DNA from: Bacteroidales bacterium
Lineage (GTDB): Bacteria; Bacteroidota; Bacteroidia; Bacteroidales; Bacteroidaceae
Direction of reading: 5' to 3'
NCBI GenBank assembly: GCA_015654535.1
Contig: JAATGU010000022.1
Coordinates: 1-34,555, forward strand
Length of the DNA: 34,555 bases
Positions 1-7,653 of the stretch are shown one piece after another. Each line of letters starts with the position of its first letter. Position 1 is the first letter of the stretch. A model generated the notes under the pieces. It saw only the letters and a program-made list of their open reading frames with translations, made no database searches and was not told the origin of the DNA. Position numbers and translations under genes: made by a program.

Positions 1-173
1 CGCCTGCTTGAAGATGCCTGAGGCTTAACTGAATGACAGTGCATAAACCTGCCAGGATCCCGCTCGCGATCGCCATGTTCCTCTCCACTACCTTGTGCTT
101 GTGCATAAAACTTTTTAGGATCCTCAGGCTTTCTTGGATTCTTTCTCTCTACAACAGAATACTTTACACTCAT
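1..173 (-). pseudogene. HU-like DNA-binding protein, N-terminal part only, possible frameshift
   Basis: Reading leftward from an ATG at 173-171, the first 35 or so codons give a Bacteroides-type HU/IHF-like protein start: MSVKYSVVERKNPRKPED, then a KKFYAQAQGSGEE segment. In family members this leader is followed by the HU fold with a CTV or STV segment and an LGDFG loop. Here the opening frame stays open to the window edge but continues as HGDRERDPGRFMHCHS, which does not look like the family. The frame shifted by two bases reads MAIASGILAGLCTV, which does. A one-base loss (or two-base gain) near position 72 is therefore likely, though a divergent protein is possible. The gene runs off the left edge. 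These nucleoid-like proteins bind DNA as dimers and often sit beside DUF4248 and glycan genes in Bacteroides. Family membership is fairly secure; the broken state is inference. Confidence 0.55.
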
Positions 174-234
174 TTTATTTTACTTTTAAATAGGTTAATA
201 CTATGTCTCCGGGAGGGCCCTTCCCTTTCGACCC

Positions 235-244
235 TACAAAGATA
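235..244 (-). promoter_or_regulatory. Possible -7 element for the HU-like gene
   Basis: On the minus strand the bases at 244-237 read TATCTTTG, a match to the Bacteroides -7 form TAnnTTTG, about 65 bases upstream of the HU-like ATG. A second match, TACCTTTG, lies at 290-283. No well-spaced -33 TTTG is obvious for either. Confidence 0.35.
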
Positions 245-349
245 CACTATCAGTAAAAAGCTACGTCCACAAAGTGGTACACAAAGGTAGAAACGATAAA
301 AAAATGTATAAAGTAGTAAGTAATTGTATGTATTTTACCTTTTAAGAAG

Positions 350-380
350 TTGTTTATTCAAGATAAAATGGTTACCTTTA
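350..380 (+). promoter_or_regulatory. Possible promoter of the DUF4248 gene
   Basis: TTG at 350-352 and TACCTTTA at 373-380 are separated by 20 bases. This approximates the Bacteroides TTTG / TAnnTTTG arrangement with one mismatch in the last -7 base. If used, transcription starts close to the first possible ATG and favours the downstream start codon. Confidence 0.35.
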
Positions 381-408
381 AAGAATGAAACAAAAAAATA
401 AAATGATT

Positions 409-636
409 ATGACTGACAATGAAAAATTTGAACTAAGGAGCTACACACGGACAGAACTTTCGAGAAAATACAATCCACAGTTTTGCGACCGGTCGGCGCA
501 GCGGATACTAATCAAGTGGATTGAGCGCAACAAGGAATTAAAAGAACAACTAATCACCACCGGCTTCAATCGTATGGATCGGATATTTACCCCTAAGCAG
601 GTGGAACTTATTATTTCTTTTCTTGGAGAACCATAA
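409..636 (+). CDS. DUF4248 family protein
   Basis: This small soluble protein has the DUF4248 pattern: an N-terminal FELRSYTRTELSRKYNP segment, a central RILIKWIERN helix and a C-terminal FTPKQVELIISFLGEP ending. The function of DUF4248 is unknown. Family members in Bacteroides are commonly found next to HU-like proteins and surface-glycan loci, as here. The open frame extends back to an ATG at 385, but a likely -7 element (TACCTTTA at 373-380, with TTG at 350-352) would start the transcript near 387, so the ATG at 409 (protein start MTDNEKFEL, 75 residues) or 403 is preferred. It is divergent from the HU-like gene, with about 235 bases between them. The frame is intact. Confidence 0.8.
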   Translation: MTDNEKFELRSYTRTELSRKYNPQFCDRSAQRILIKWIERNKELKEQLITTGFNRMDRIFTPKQVELIISFLGEP

Positions 637-778
637 AATGAACGGTCTCATGAAATAAGTACAGACATTTCTCACAAAGACTCCAGACATCTTGAACAAG
701 AAGTCCAGAGATATATTTTTAGCAAAACTAAAAAAAAAGCAGCAAAAAACACAGCAAAGAAATAGAAACTGGTGACAA

Positions 779-906
779 GGCGCGTAGGATGCGTAGGGTG
801 CGAGGGTGTTTTTCAAACCCCTATACTAATAGATACTATTATATAAATCATATCTATCTATATTAGTATATAAAGTCTAAGAAAAACCCTACGCACCCTA
901 CGCGCC
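779..906. repeat. Inverted repeat of 9-base GCGTAGGGT units around an AT-rich palindrome
   Basis: The outer arms 779-799 and 886-906 are 21 bases each and complementary except at one position (789). Each arm holds two 9-base units: GCGTAGGAT and GCGTAGGGT at 782-799 on the left, and two copies of ACCCTACGC at 886-903 on the right. A degenerate unit, GCGAGGGT, follows at 800-807. Inside lies a second, AT-rich inverted pair: TATACTAATAGATA at 822-835 and TATCTATATTAGTATA at 855-870. The structure can fold as a long cruciform or RNA hairpin. No gene overlaps it convincingly. It may be an iteron-like protein-binding site or a repeat that travels with the DUF4248/HU module; neither is shown by the sequence. 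Confidence 0.8.
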
Positions 907-1062
907 TAAATTTAAAAAACGTTTTAAAATAACTATTACTTACTCATTATCAGGCAAATGCTCCCATATCTCAAAAAGTCTGTTTCTATACTACATTTCA
1001 TCCAAATTTATTTCATAGATATATTAATGTTGCTATAATAAGCGTTTTTTATCTCTAAATTT

Positions 1063-1191
1063 CTACCTAATCACTGAAAAACAAGAGATAGTAACTAACA
1101 AATTTGCACACCTCCTAAACTCTCTATTACGAAGCTTCAAATCCTCTTTGTTTTCTTTAAATTGTTTTTCTAATAATTCGTTATTGTCCAT
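1063..1191 (-). CDS. Doubtful 42-residue reading frame
   Basis: On the minus strand an ATG at 1191-1189 opens a 42-codon frame ending at TAG 1065-1063. It gives a charged N-terminal half (MDNNELLEKQFKENKEDL) and a hydrophobic end (LLVTISCFSVI). I do not recognise it. The charged helix followed by an apolar segment resembles a small membrane-associated peptide, but the length is within chance for AT-rich DNA and no ribosome-binding site stands out. It could also be the remnant of a longer gene. Confidence is low. Confidence 0.2.
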   Translation of the reverse strand: MDNNELLEKQFKENKEDLKLRNREFRRCANLLVTISCFSVIR

Positions 1192-1257
1192 TAAATAGTT
1201 TGTTTCATTTTTTTTGTAATGAACGTAAAATTACATTTTTATATGGAATAATTATAC

Positions 1258-1265
1258 TATCTTTG
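1258..1265 (+). promoter_or_regulatory. -7 element for the glycan locus
   Basis: TATCTTTG at 1258-1265 fits the Bacteroides -7 form exactly and lies 46 bases before the first gene of the glycan locus. No clear TTTG lies 19-20 bases upstream, so the promoter may be weak or need an activator. I see no UpxY-type antitermination gene in front of the locus. Confidence 0.5.
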
Positions 1266-1310
1266 TCTTTGCTATAAGTTAAAATAATATTTTAATTTCA
1301 AACGATAATA

Positions 1311-3851
1311 ATGAGAATGATGAAAACTATTAGACCTGAATATAAAGATGCGTATTTAAATATATTTGGTTTCATCCTGATAATAACAACATCTTTCCTA
1401 GTAAGTATCTTCCCTTTGCAGGCGGATAACACTCAAAAAACCATTACTTTTGAAGTTACTGTGCCTACGGGAGTAGACGCTAATGCAATAAGTTTAGAAT
1501 TCCCTAAGTTGAAATATAATAAGAAAATAATTTGTTCTTGGACTACTGACGATTCTTATAACATTTGGAACAATATATTTTCATTAATCAATAAAAAATA
1601 TGTTTCCAATGAAGTCGGCGTAAATCCTTGGACAGGTGCTACCGGATATTCTTTTTTTTATCATTTAGGAATGGCACAAGACATATGTCAAAGCTCAGGA
1701 TTTGTTCCTTCAAAATTTTTAGAGTATACAGACGGTGCTGGTGTGAAGCATCGGTTTGCAAGTACTGTATCTGCGTATCAATGGGATTTAGGAGAAAGAG
1801 ATTATCTGGGAGGTGTCGCTTATCCGTGGGTAACAGCCAAAGAAGCTCGGTTAATGGCAGATTTCGGATTCACTTTAGGATATCATGATTTACAAGATTA
1901 CGATGGTAGTGGAGAATCCAACTTTGACGCTGCATTAGCTAAAGATTCCAGCATTTTTTTATCACTTACTGATAGGGTACCTAAAGTAATGATTGAGCCG
2001 AATGGAGATCACAAATATTTAACATATTCACAAAAGAGCTCCACAATACAAATGATGATTGCTCAGAGTGGAGATACAAGAATAAAAAAAGTATACCCAT
2101 TTAAAAATGGTTTTACATTAAACAAAGCAGATGTTACAGTAGAACGGACATTTGGAGGAGCCAGTACATATATTTCTGATATGATAACAAGACTTCAGAT
2201 TGAACATGATGGACCAGAGGAGCTTAGAACGTGGTTGATTTTGGGAAAACATAGGACTAATGCTACAGATGAACAGATGTTTTTAAATTCCATAGAATCA
2301 CGATTTGGAGCTTCAGGAGATGATTCCGTTTGGTTTCCTTCGATAGATGAATTTTTTGAGTATTGGTATATGAAAGAACATGCCACCGTCAAGAAAGAAG
2401 TGGAAGGCCAAAAAATCCGTTTCACATTGGATATACCTGTGGAAGACAATTTTTATTTTCAGAGCCTTTCGGTACTATTAAACGGGATTTCAACTATAAA
2501 TGGAATAAATGTAGCATCGGGAGACAATGTTTTTGGGACCTCTTTTGGCATTAATGACAATAAATTGCTAATCAATTTGGATTTCAATGAATCATTGCCA
2601 GAAAGAGCCGAAAGATACGTCTCTATCTATGAAAAAGAAAAAACCACTGAAACGTACGAAGATGCAATGTATTTCGTATCTCAGTTAAAACCGGAGCTAA
2701 AAGAGCCTTATATAAATCGTATCAATACAATGCTGACTACCCCTGTACTTACAGGATTAAGCATCAATAATGGAGCAGAAAGGACAGGTAACAGTTTAGT
2801 TTCAGTCTCATTCTCTGTTAGTGAAACAGCTGCCTATTACAGAATCAGTGAATCTCCTGACTTTGAAAATGCGAACTGGCTCCCTTTAGTTACTTCAACT
2901 CTTTATAATCTCTCATCTGATTTAGGGAATAAAACGATATATATACAACTCAAAAATGCTTTATATGAATCAAAAATAGTTTCAGCACAAATAGAATTAA
3001 TAAAATCTGAAAATAAAGTTGTAGTTGGGTTTAGTGGAGATAACCAAACAAATAAAAAAGAATTTGTAAACGGAGAAATGCTAAATAATATAAATTTAAA
3101 TGTATACAAAGGATGGAAAGCGGTACAACTATATGACACTTCTGATAATCCCCTAATTAAATTGGCAAAAGATACTGCTGAAATTAAAACTGCAATGGAT
3201 AAATATGGAATTAGTGAAAGAATAAGTAGAGGGACATCATCTCTAGATCCATCATTATCTGGAGATGAAGGAGTATATCCAGATCGATTTATTAAATATT
3301 CTACATTTTTTGGAAGTGATACAGAAATGACCCCTGAGAATCGCAGACTTATAGCTGGGTTTCTTAAAGTACCCAATGGCGTTTATGATGTACGGGTTCT
3401 TGGTTCCAGGAATGGGAGTAGTACAGATTTCCAGAATTATCGATATCAGGCCAATAATTCTCTAATTTATACACCAGAGTCGGATTTTTTTAACAATAAT
3501 AATTCAAAATTTATTGAAATAAAGAATGTGATCGTAGATGATAGTACCTTATTGGTCTGTTCATGGAGAGAACCATTTGGCAATAAATATGGATATTATG
3601 CACCAATGAATTTAATAGAAATAAAGCCATCTATTTCTACATCAATACACTCCGTTATAGAAGAAAATAAAATAAAAATCTATTCTGGTAAAGGTAAACT
3701 CATAATTAAAAGCAAAGAGCTTATCCCTCTTAATATTTATAGCATTGAAGGAAGGTTAATCAAGCAGTTACCTCCCACCAATAATTCCTCAGAAGTTTAT
3801 CTCCCAGCAGGGATCTATATTATAAATGATTGTAAAGGAATAGTTTATTAA
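1311..3851 (+). CDS. Exported polysaccharide-deacetylase-like protein
   Basis: An 846-residue secreted protein. Residues 16-38 are a long apolar signal segment after a 15-residue leader. A domain at about 65-365 recalls the NodB/CE4 deacetylase fold: a CSWTTDD segment (D80, D81) stands where NodB proteins have TFDD, a single H192 follows where the H-x3-H metal pair is expected, and EPNGDH at 229-234 sits where RxPYG would be. The metal triad therefore looks incomplete. The middle, 370-770, is unrecognised and may be beta-sandwich repeats. The last about 70 residues (INIYSIEGRLIKQL-type end with LPAGIYII) resemble a Por/T9SS-type sorting domain, although that secretion system is not typical of Bacteroides. 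The stop is one base before the next ATG, so it is co-transcribed with the glycosyltransferase. Starts at 1317 or 1320 are also possible. The deacetylase call is tentative. Confidence 0.55.
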   Translation: MRMMKTIRPEYKDAYLNIFGFILIITTSFLVSIFPLQADNTQKTITFEVTVPTGVDANAISLEFPKLKYNKKIICSWTTDDSYNIWNNIFSLINKKYVSNEVGVNPWTGATGYSFFYHLGMAQDICQSSGFVPSKFLEYTDGAGVKHRFASTVSAYQWDLGERDYLGGVAYPWVTAKEARLMADFGFTLGYHDLQDYDGSGESNFDAALAKDSSIFLSLTDRVPKVMIEPNGDHKYLTYSQKSSTIQMMIAQSGDTRIKKVYPFKNGFTLNKADVTVERTFGGASTYISDMITRLQIEHDGPEELRTWLILGKHRTNATDEQMFLNSIESRFGASGDDSVWFPSIDEFFEYWYMKEHATVKKEVEGQKIRFTLDIPVEDNFYFQSLSVLLNGISTINGINVASGDNVFGTSFGINDNKLLINLDFNESLPERAERYVSIYEKEKTTETYEDAMYFVSQLKPELKEPYINRINTMLTTPVLTGLSINNGAERTGNSLVSVSFSVSETAAYYRISESPDFENANWLPLVTSTLYNLSSDLGNKTIYIQLKNALYESKIVSAQIELIKSENKVVVGFSGDNQTNKKEFVNGEMLNNINLNVYKGWKAVQLYDTSDNPLIKLAKDTAEIKTAMDKYGISERISRGTSSLDPSLSGDEGVYPDRFIKYSTFFGSDTEMTPENRRLIAGFLKVPNGVYDVRVLGSRNGSSTDFQNYRYQANNSLIYTPESDFFNNNNSKFIEIKNVIVDDSTLLVCSWREPFGNKYGYYAPMNLIEIKPSISTSIHSVIEENKIKIYSGKGKLIIKSKELIPLNIYSIEGRLIKQLPPTNNSSEVYLPAGIYIINDCKGIVY

Positions 3852-3852
3852 A

Positions 3853-4776
3853 ATGACTAAAATACATCCCAAAGTAAGCGTCATCATACCTGTATATAAT
3901 ACAGAAGAGTATCTGAAAGAAGCCCTCTTAAGCATTGTCAATCAAACTTTAAGAGAGATTGAAATCATCGTTATAAATGATGGGTCTACCGATAATAGTT
4001 TACAAATAATAAATGAGACGGCTCAAAACGATAGCAGAATACAAGTCTATAGTCAGAATAACCAAGGGCAATCCGTTGCACGAAATTTAGGTATAAGCAA
4101 AGCACAAGGAGGATATATCTATTTTATGGATAGCGACGACTTACTAGATTTAGATGCCTTAGAATGCTGCTATAATAAATGTATAACAGATGATTTAGAT
4201 TTTGTTTTTTTTGATGCGGAAATTATTTGCGAAAACAAAGAGTTATCATTCTCTTTCAATTATCACCGTCCTGAAATTGAAGAAAAAGTTTATAATGGTA
4301 TTGAGTTATTAAATGAATTGATAAATAGAAATCTCTATCGACCTGCGCCATGGATGAGCTTTATCCGATTAAGTTATCTTCAACGAATTAATTTGACTTT
4401 TTATCCAGGAATTATTCATGAAGATGAACTCTTTTCTGCAATTCTATATATTGAGGCTGAAAAGGTAGGTCGTATTGGGAAAAATTTCTTTAAACGAAGA
4501 ATAAGAGAGAATTCTACTATGACCAAACAATATTCATGGAAAAATATAGAAGGCTATTTTACCGTTATAGCTGAATTAAAAATATATGTAAATGAAAAAT
4601 CTACTATAATAAAAACCACTATATTAGAATATATAAAAATCATGTTAAATGTTATCATACAAAACGCATATAGTCTCTCATTTAAAGAGAAAATCAAAAT
4701 TATCTATTATTGTATTAAACAGAATAACATAAAGTCATTAAAGATAAAAACTATTCTTGTATTTCTACTCAAATAA
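3853..4776 (+). CDS. GT2 family glycosyltransferase
   Basis: A 307-residue protein with the GT-A fold of family GT2. VSVIIPVYNTEEYL at 8-21 is the first strand and nucleotide-binding loop, NDGSTD at 42-47 contacts the nucleotide, and DSDD at 93-96 is the DxD metal site. HEDELF near 190 is the expected acidic motif before the catalytic region. The C-terminal third is basic with amphipathic helices, suggesting loose membrane association. It presumably adds one sugar to a lipid-linked glycan on the cytoplasmic face. It starts one base after the deacetylase-like gene and is followed after 19 bases by the flippase. Donor and acceptor sugars cannot be read from the sequence. Confidence 0.9.
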   Translation: MTKIHPKVSVIIPVYNTEEYLKEALLSIVNQTLREIEIIVINDGSTDNSLQIINETAQNDSRIQVYSQNNQGQSVARNLGISKAQGGYIYFMDSDDLLDLDALECCYNKCITDDLDFVFFDAEIICENKELSFSFNYHRPEIEEKVYNGIELLNELINRNLYRPAPWMSFIRLSYLQRINLTFYPGIIHEDELFSAILYIEAEKVGRIGKNFFKRRIRENSTMTKQYSWKNIEGYFTVIAELKIYVNEKSTIIKTTILEYIKIMLNVIIQNAYSLSFKEKIKIIYYCIKQNNIKSLKIKTILVFLLK

Positions 4777-4795
4777 CAACTAAGTGCACACATAA

Positions 4796-6361
4796 ATGTC
4801 AAATTCCAGAGTACATAAAAGCTTACTGAATGTTCGAGTCGGATTATTTTTTTATATAATCGGATTAGCTCTATCTTTTATCTCTCGAAAAATATTTTTA
4901 AATTGTTTAGGTACAGATTTCATCGGACTAACCGGAACTCTTCAAAACATATTAGAATTATTAAATCTTGCAGAATTAGGTATAGGATTAAGCATAAGTT
5001 ACTTTTTATTTAAACCATTACAAGACAATAGCAGAGAACAAATAATGGAGATAATGTCAGTTTTTGGCTATCTCTACCGAAAAATTGGGAAAATTATAGC
5101 AATAAGCGGACTTCTAATAAGTGCTTCTTTCCCTTTTATTTTTAAAAGTTCGGTGCTCAGCATGGGTATAATCTATTTCTCTTTTTTCTCATTCTTAGGT
5201 TCCTCTTTAATTGGATATTTTATTAATTATCGTCAGATATTACTTAGTGCCGACCAAAAAAATTATATAGTAACAGCCTATTTTCAAACAGCCAACCTCA
5301 TAAAAGTAGTCATTCAAATATGGCTATCCTATTATTATAAAAACTTATATTTATGGGTTTTAATTGAGTTCCTTTTTGGAATTATAAGTTGTATAATTCT
5401 TAATTGGAAAATTAATAAAGAATATCCTTGGTTAAAAACCACAGTAAAAGAAGGGAAAATCTTACTAATTAAATATCCAGAAATAATAAAAAAAACGAAG
5501 CAAGTTTTTGTGCATAAAATTACAGACTTTTTTTTAAGAAAAAGTGATGGAATATTAGTTTTTGCATTTGTTTCTTTAAAGATGGTCGCTTTTTATGGCA
5601 ACTATACTTTAATAATTTATAAACTCATGGCACTCATGGACATTACGTTTGATGGAATAGGTGCTGGAGTTGGTAATTTAATAGCTGAAGGAAATCAAAA
5701 GAAAATAATGTCCGTATTTTGGGAACTAACATCAGTTCGCTACTTCTTATCTGGAGTTATGATTTTTTCATTATACTATCTGACTGAACCATTTATTATA
5801 TGGTGGTTAGGAGCTGAATACCTTCTGGACCATAATATATTGATTTTACTATTAATTAATTTATTTATTATGCAAACCAGAGGTATAGTCGATATATATA
5901 ATCGCTCGCTAGGTCGTTTTGCTGATACATGGTCTGCTTGGACTGAAGTAATTATAAATTTAATTATAACATTATCAACAGCTATTAAATTCGGTATTAT
6001 AGGCATCTTATTAGGTAAAATTATCAGCACAGGAATCATTATTATGATATGGAAACCTTACTATCTATTTCAAGGACTAAACTTGCCTATAATGACCTAC
6101 TGGAAAGAGATATTTAAATATTATGGTATTCTACTTTTTTCTTTCATATTAATTAGCTTATGTATTCCTCTATTACCTATAAATCCCTCACATGGAATAT
6201 TACAGCTCATTATGTTTAGTGCATGCATTGTGTTTCTTTTCTCAACCGTCTACTTTATATTATTATATATTGGAGCACTTGGTCTAAAAAACTTTATGCT
6301 AAGATTTTCTTTTTTTTACAAAATAATAAAATTTACAACCAGAATAATGCACAAGAATTAA
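4796..6361 (+). CDS. Wzx-type polysaccharide flippase
   Basis: A 521-residue, very hydrophobic protein with about 12 to 14 membrane segments, of the usual length for Wzx/MOP-superfamily flippases. The opening region (GLALSFISRKIFLNCLG, then an LNLAELGIGLSISYF helix) is typical of Bacteroides lipopolysaccharide/capsule flippases. Its role is to move undecaprenyl-linked oligosaccharide from the cytoplasmic to the periplasmic face. It follows the GT2 gene closely and its stop codon overlaps by four bases the stop of a gene on the opposite strand. It is the only transporter in the locus, so export is expected to be Wzx-dependent, but no Wzy polymerase is recognised in the window. Confidence 0.9.
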   Translation: MSNSRVHKSLLNVRVGLFFYIIGLALSFISRKIFLNCLGTDFIGLTGTLQNILELLNLAELGIGLSISYFLFKPLQDNSREQIMEIMSVFGYLYRKIGKIIAISGLLISASFPFIFKSSVLSMGIIYFSFFSFLGSSLIGYFINYRQILLSADQKNYIVTAYFQTANLIKVVIQIWLSYYYKNLYLWVLIEFLFGIISCIILNWKINKEYPWLKTTVKEGKILLIKYPEIIKKTKQVFVHKITDFFLRKSDGILVFAFVSLKMVAFYGNYTLIIYKLMALMDITFDGIGAGVGNLIAEGNQKKIMSVFWELTSVRYFLSGVMIFSLYYLTEPFIIWWLGAEYLLDHNILILLLINLFIMQTRGIVDIYNRSLGRFADTWSAWTEVIINLIITLSTAIKFGIIGILLGKIISTGIIIMIWKPYYLFQGLNLPIMTYWKEIFKYYGILLFSFILISLCIPLLPINPSHGILQLIMFSACIVFLFSTVYFILLYIGALGLKNFMLRFSFFYKIIKFTTRIMHKN

Positions 6362-7542
6362 TTTTTATAGGTTTCTATTATTTGGAAGAAAGATTCGCAA
6401 AAAGTCTCTTTAGTAAATAAAGCAGAACGTTCTTTTGCATGTTTTGACATTTCTAATCTCATATTTTGATCATCATATAAAATCAAAATAGACTTTGCAA
6501 TATTCTCAACGAGGTTAGAGTCTCTCTCTACAATAATAGCACACTCCTCGTCAACAGCCTCAGGAATCCCCCCAGATCTGGTTACAACAAGAGGCAACCC
6601 GGAAGCCATATCTTCCAAAGAGGCCATAGTTAATGCGTCTTCACATATTGAAGGAATCACAGCCATATCACATAGACTCAAAATTGCAGGAATTTTTTCA
6701 TAAGGCTGAAAGCCAGTAAAAAGTACCTTTTCATGAATTTGAGAGGCCAATTCTCGCATGTCAGTCATAAATTGCCCTTCAACATTGCTACCATCAAAAT
6801 TTCCCCCAACAATAAGAAGTTTAATATTTATGTGATCAGATAATAGTGTAAATGCCTCTAACAATTCCTTAACTCCTTTTATTTGTTCAATTCTTCCTGT
6901 ATAAACAACAACAAAATCATCATCGGATAAACCTAAAATAGTCCGAGAAAGATCAAAAGAATGTGGAGTTTGAAAACAATCTAAATCAATCCCATTATAC
7001 ACAACATGTACTTTATCTGTAGGAGTAATGGAACAAACCTTTTGTTTGACGTAATCGGATACAGTTAATATAGCTGAACAACAATCTACTATGTCCTTAG
7101 CATTCTTTGTCTCTTTATCTAAAGTATCATTATGTAAATGAAGGACTATTTTTGTATTAGTACATAAAGATAAAGGTAAAATAAACCCAGGACGATTTTC
7201 AACAATAATTACGTCAAACGGCATATCAGATATCTTCCTGCCAATTGAAGCTATAAAGTAATCTAAAAAAGAATTATAATAAAAGTCATGATGTAAAAGA
7301 CTGTATATTTTTCTTTTCAACCTGTATTTTAAAGATTGTTGTCTAAGCAAATCAAAACAAGTTTTCTTGTAGTTGTTAAAATTAAAATCAGATAACTTAT
7401 TATCATCTACCCCATAAACTGTTATTTCATGGTTAAGAAAACATTCGTTGTATTCAACAATGTAATCTATTAATGTTTCTACCGCCCCTCCTTTTACCGA
7501 AGGGACAGGAAGTATTCCTGGCGTTATTATAGCTATCTTCAT
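6358..7542 (-). CDS. GT4 family glycosyltransferase, reversed in the locus
   Basis: A 394-residue GT-B enzyme of family GT4. The N-terminal MKIAIITPGILPVPS and GGAVETLIDYI segments form the acceptor domain. VVYTGRIEQIKGVKELLEAF begins the donor domain, and the SICEDALTMASLEDMASGLP segment carries the E-x7-E motif. GGIPEAV and an ATG-proximal glycine loop are intact. It is the only minus-strand gene between 1,311 and 13,153, converges with the flippase (four-base overlap of stops) and diverges from the next GT4 gene with its own likely -7 element (TATATTTG at 7571-7564). It may be independently controlled or inserted. Donor and acceptor are unknown. Confidence 0.9.
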   Translation of the reverse strand: MKIAIITPGILPVPSVKGGAVETLIDYIVEYNECFLNHEITVYGVDDNKLSDFNFNNYKKTCFDLLRQQSLKYRLKRKIYSLLHHDFYYNSFLDYFIASIGRKISDMPFDVIIVENRPGFILPLSLCTNTKIVLHLHNDTLDKETKNAKDIVDCCSAILTVSDYVKQKVCSITPTDKVHVVYNGIDLDCFQTPHSFDLSRTILGLSDDDFVVVYTGRIEQIKGVKELLEAFTLLSDHINIKLLIVGGNFDGSNVEGQFMTDMRELASQIHEKVLFTGFQPYEKIPAILSLCDMAVIPSICEDALTMASLEDMASGLPLVVTRSGGIPEAVDEECAIIVERDSNLVENIAKSILILYDDQNMRLEMSKHAKERSALFTKETFCESFFQIIETYKN

Positions 7543-7563
7543 TCTCTTTAATTATATTTTAAA

Positions 7564-7571
7564 CAAATATA
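7564..7571 (-). promoter_or_regulatory. -7 element for the reversed GT4 gene
   Basis: On the minus strand 7571-7564 reads TATATTTG, matching TAnnTTTG, 21 bases before the ATG at 7542. No good TTTG lies 19 bases upstream. Together with the + strand element at 7625-7632 it makes a divergent promoter pair inside the locus. Confidence 0.45.
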
Positions 7572-7624
7572 GTCCAAGCTAATATAAAAATAAAATATTT
7601 CAGAGAAAAATATCAAAATAATTA

Positions 7625-7632
7625 TATCTTTG
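7625..7632 (+). promoter_or_regulatory. -7 element for the GT4 operon 7,654-11,079
   Basis: TATCTTTG at 7625-7632 is an exact -7 match. It overlaps a possible TTG start at 7630 and places the transcript start near 7640, so the gene must begin at the ATG at 7654. Confidence 0.5.
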
Positions 7633-7653
7633 TATAATAAACAATACTTAAAA

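Larger units (their letters stand above)
637..1310. other. Intergenic stretch with little coding signal
   Basis: Apart from the inverted repeat at 779-906 and a doubtful small reading frame at 1063-1191 on the minus strand, nothing gene-like is visible. The frame at 550-816 (minus) is low-complexity, rich in Phe and Cys, and overlaps the end of the DUF4248 gene, so it is not called. The right part, 1192-1310, is AT-rich and holds the likely promoter of the next gene. Confidence 0.6.

Noticed and set aside
33..290. 85-codon + strand frame at the left edge
   Set aside because: It is antisense to the HU-like gene and its control region, whose protein similarity is clear.
550..816. 88-codon minus-strand frame
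   Set aside because: Low-complexity Phe/Cys-rich product that overlaps the DUF4248 gene and the inverted repeat; it reads as a shadow of A-rich DNA.
779..906. Invertible promoter (phase-variable switch) controlling the glycan locus
   Set aside because: The segment between the arms holds no TAnnTTTG element in either direction, is only 86 bases long, and lies more than 400 bases from the first gene; no recombinase gene is nearby.
7630..7653. TTG start eight codons upstream for the GT4 gene
   Set aside because: The TTG lies inside the -7 element; the ATG at 7654 gives the normal GT4 N-terminus.
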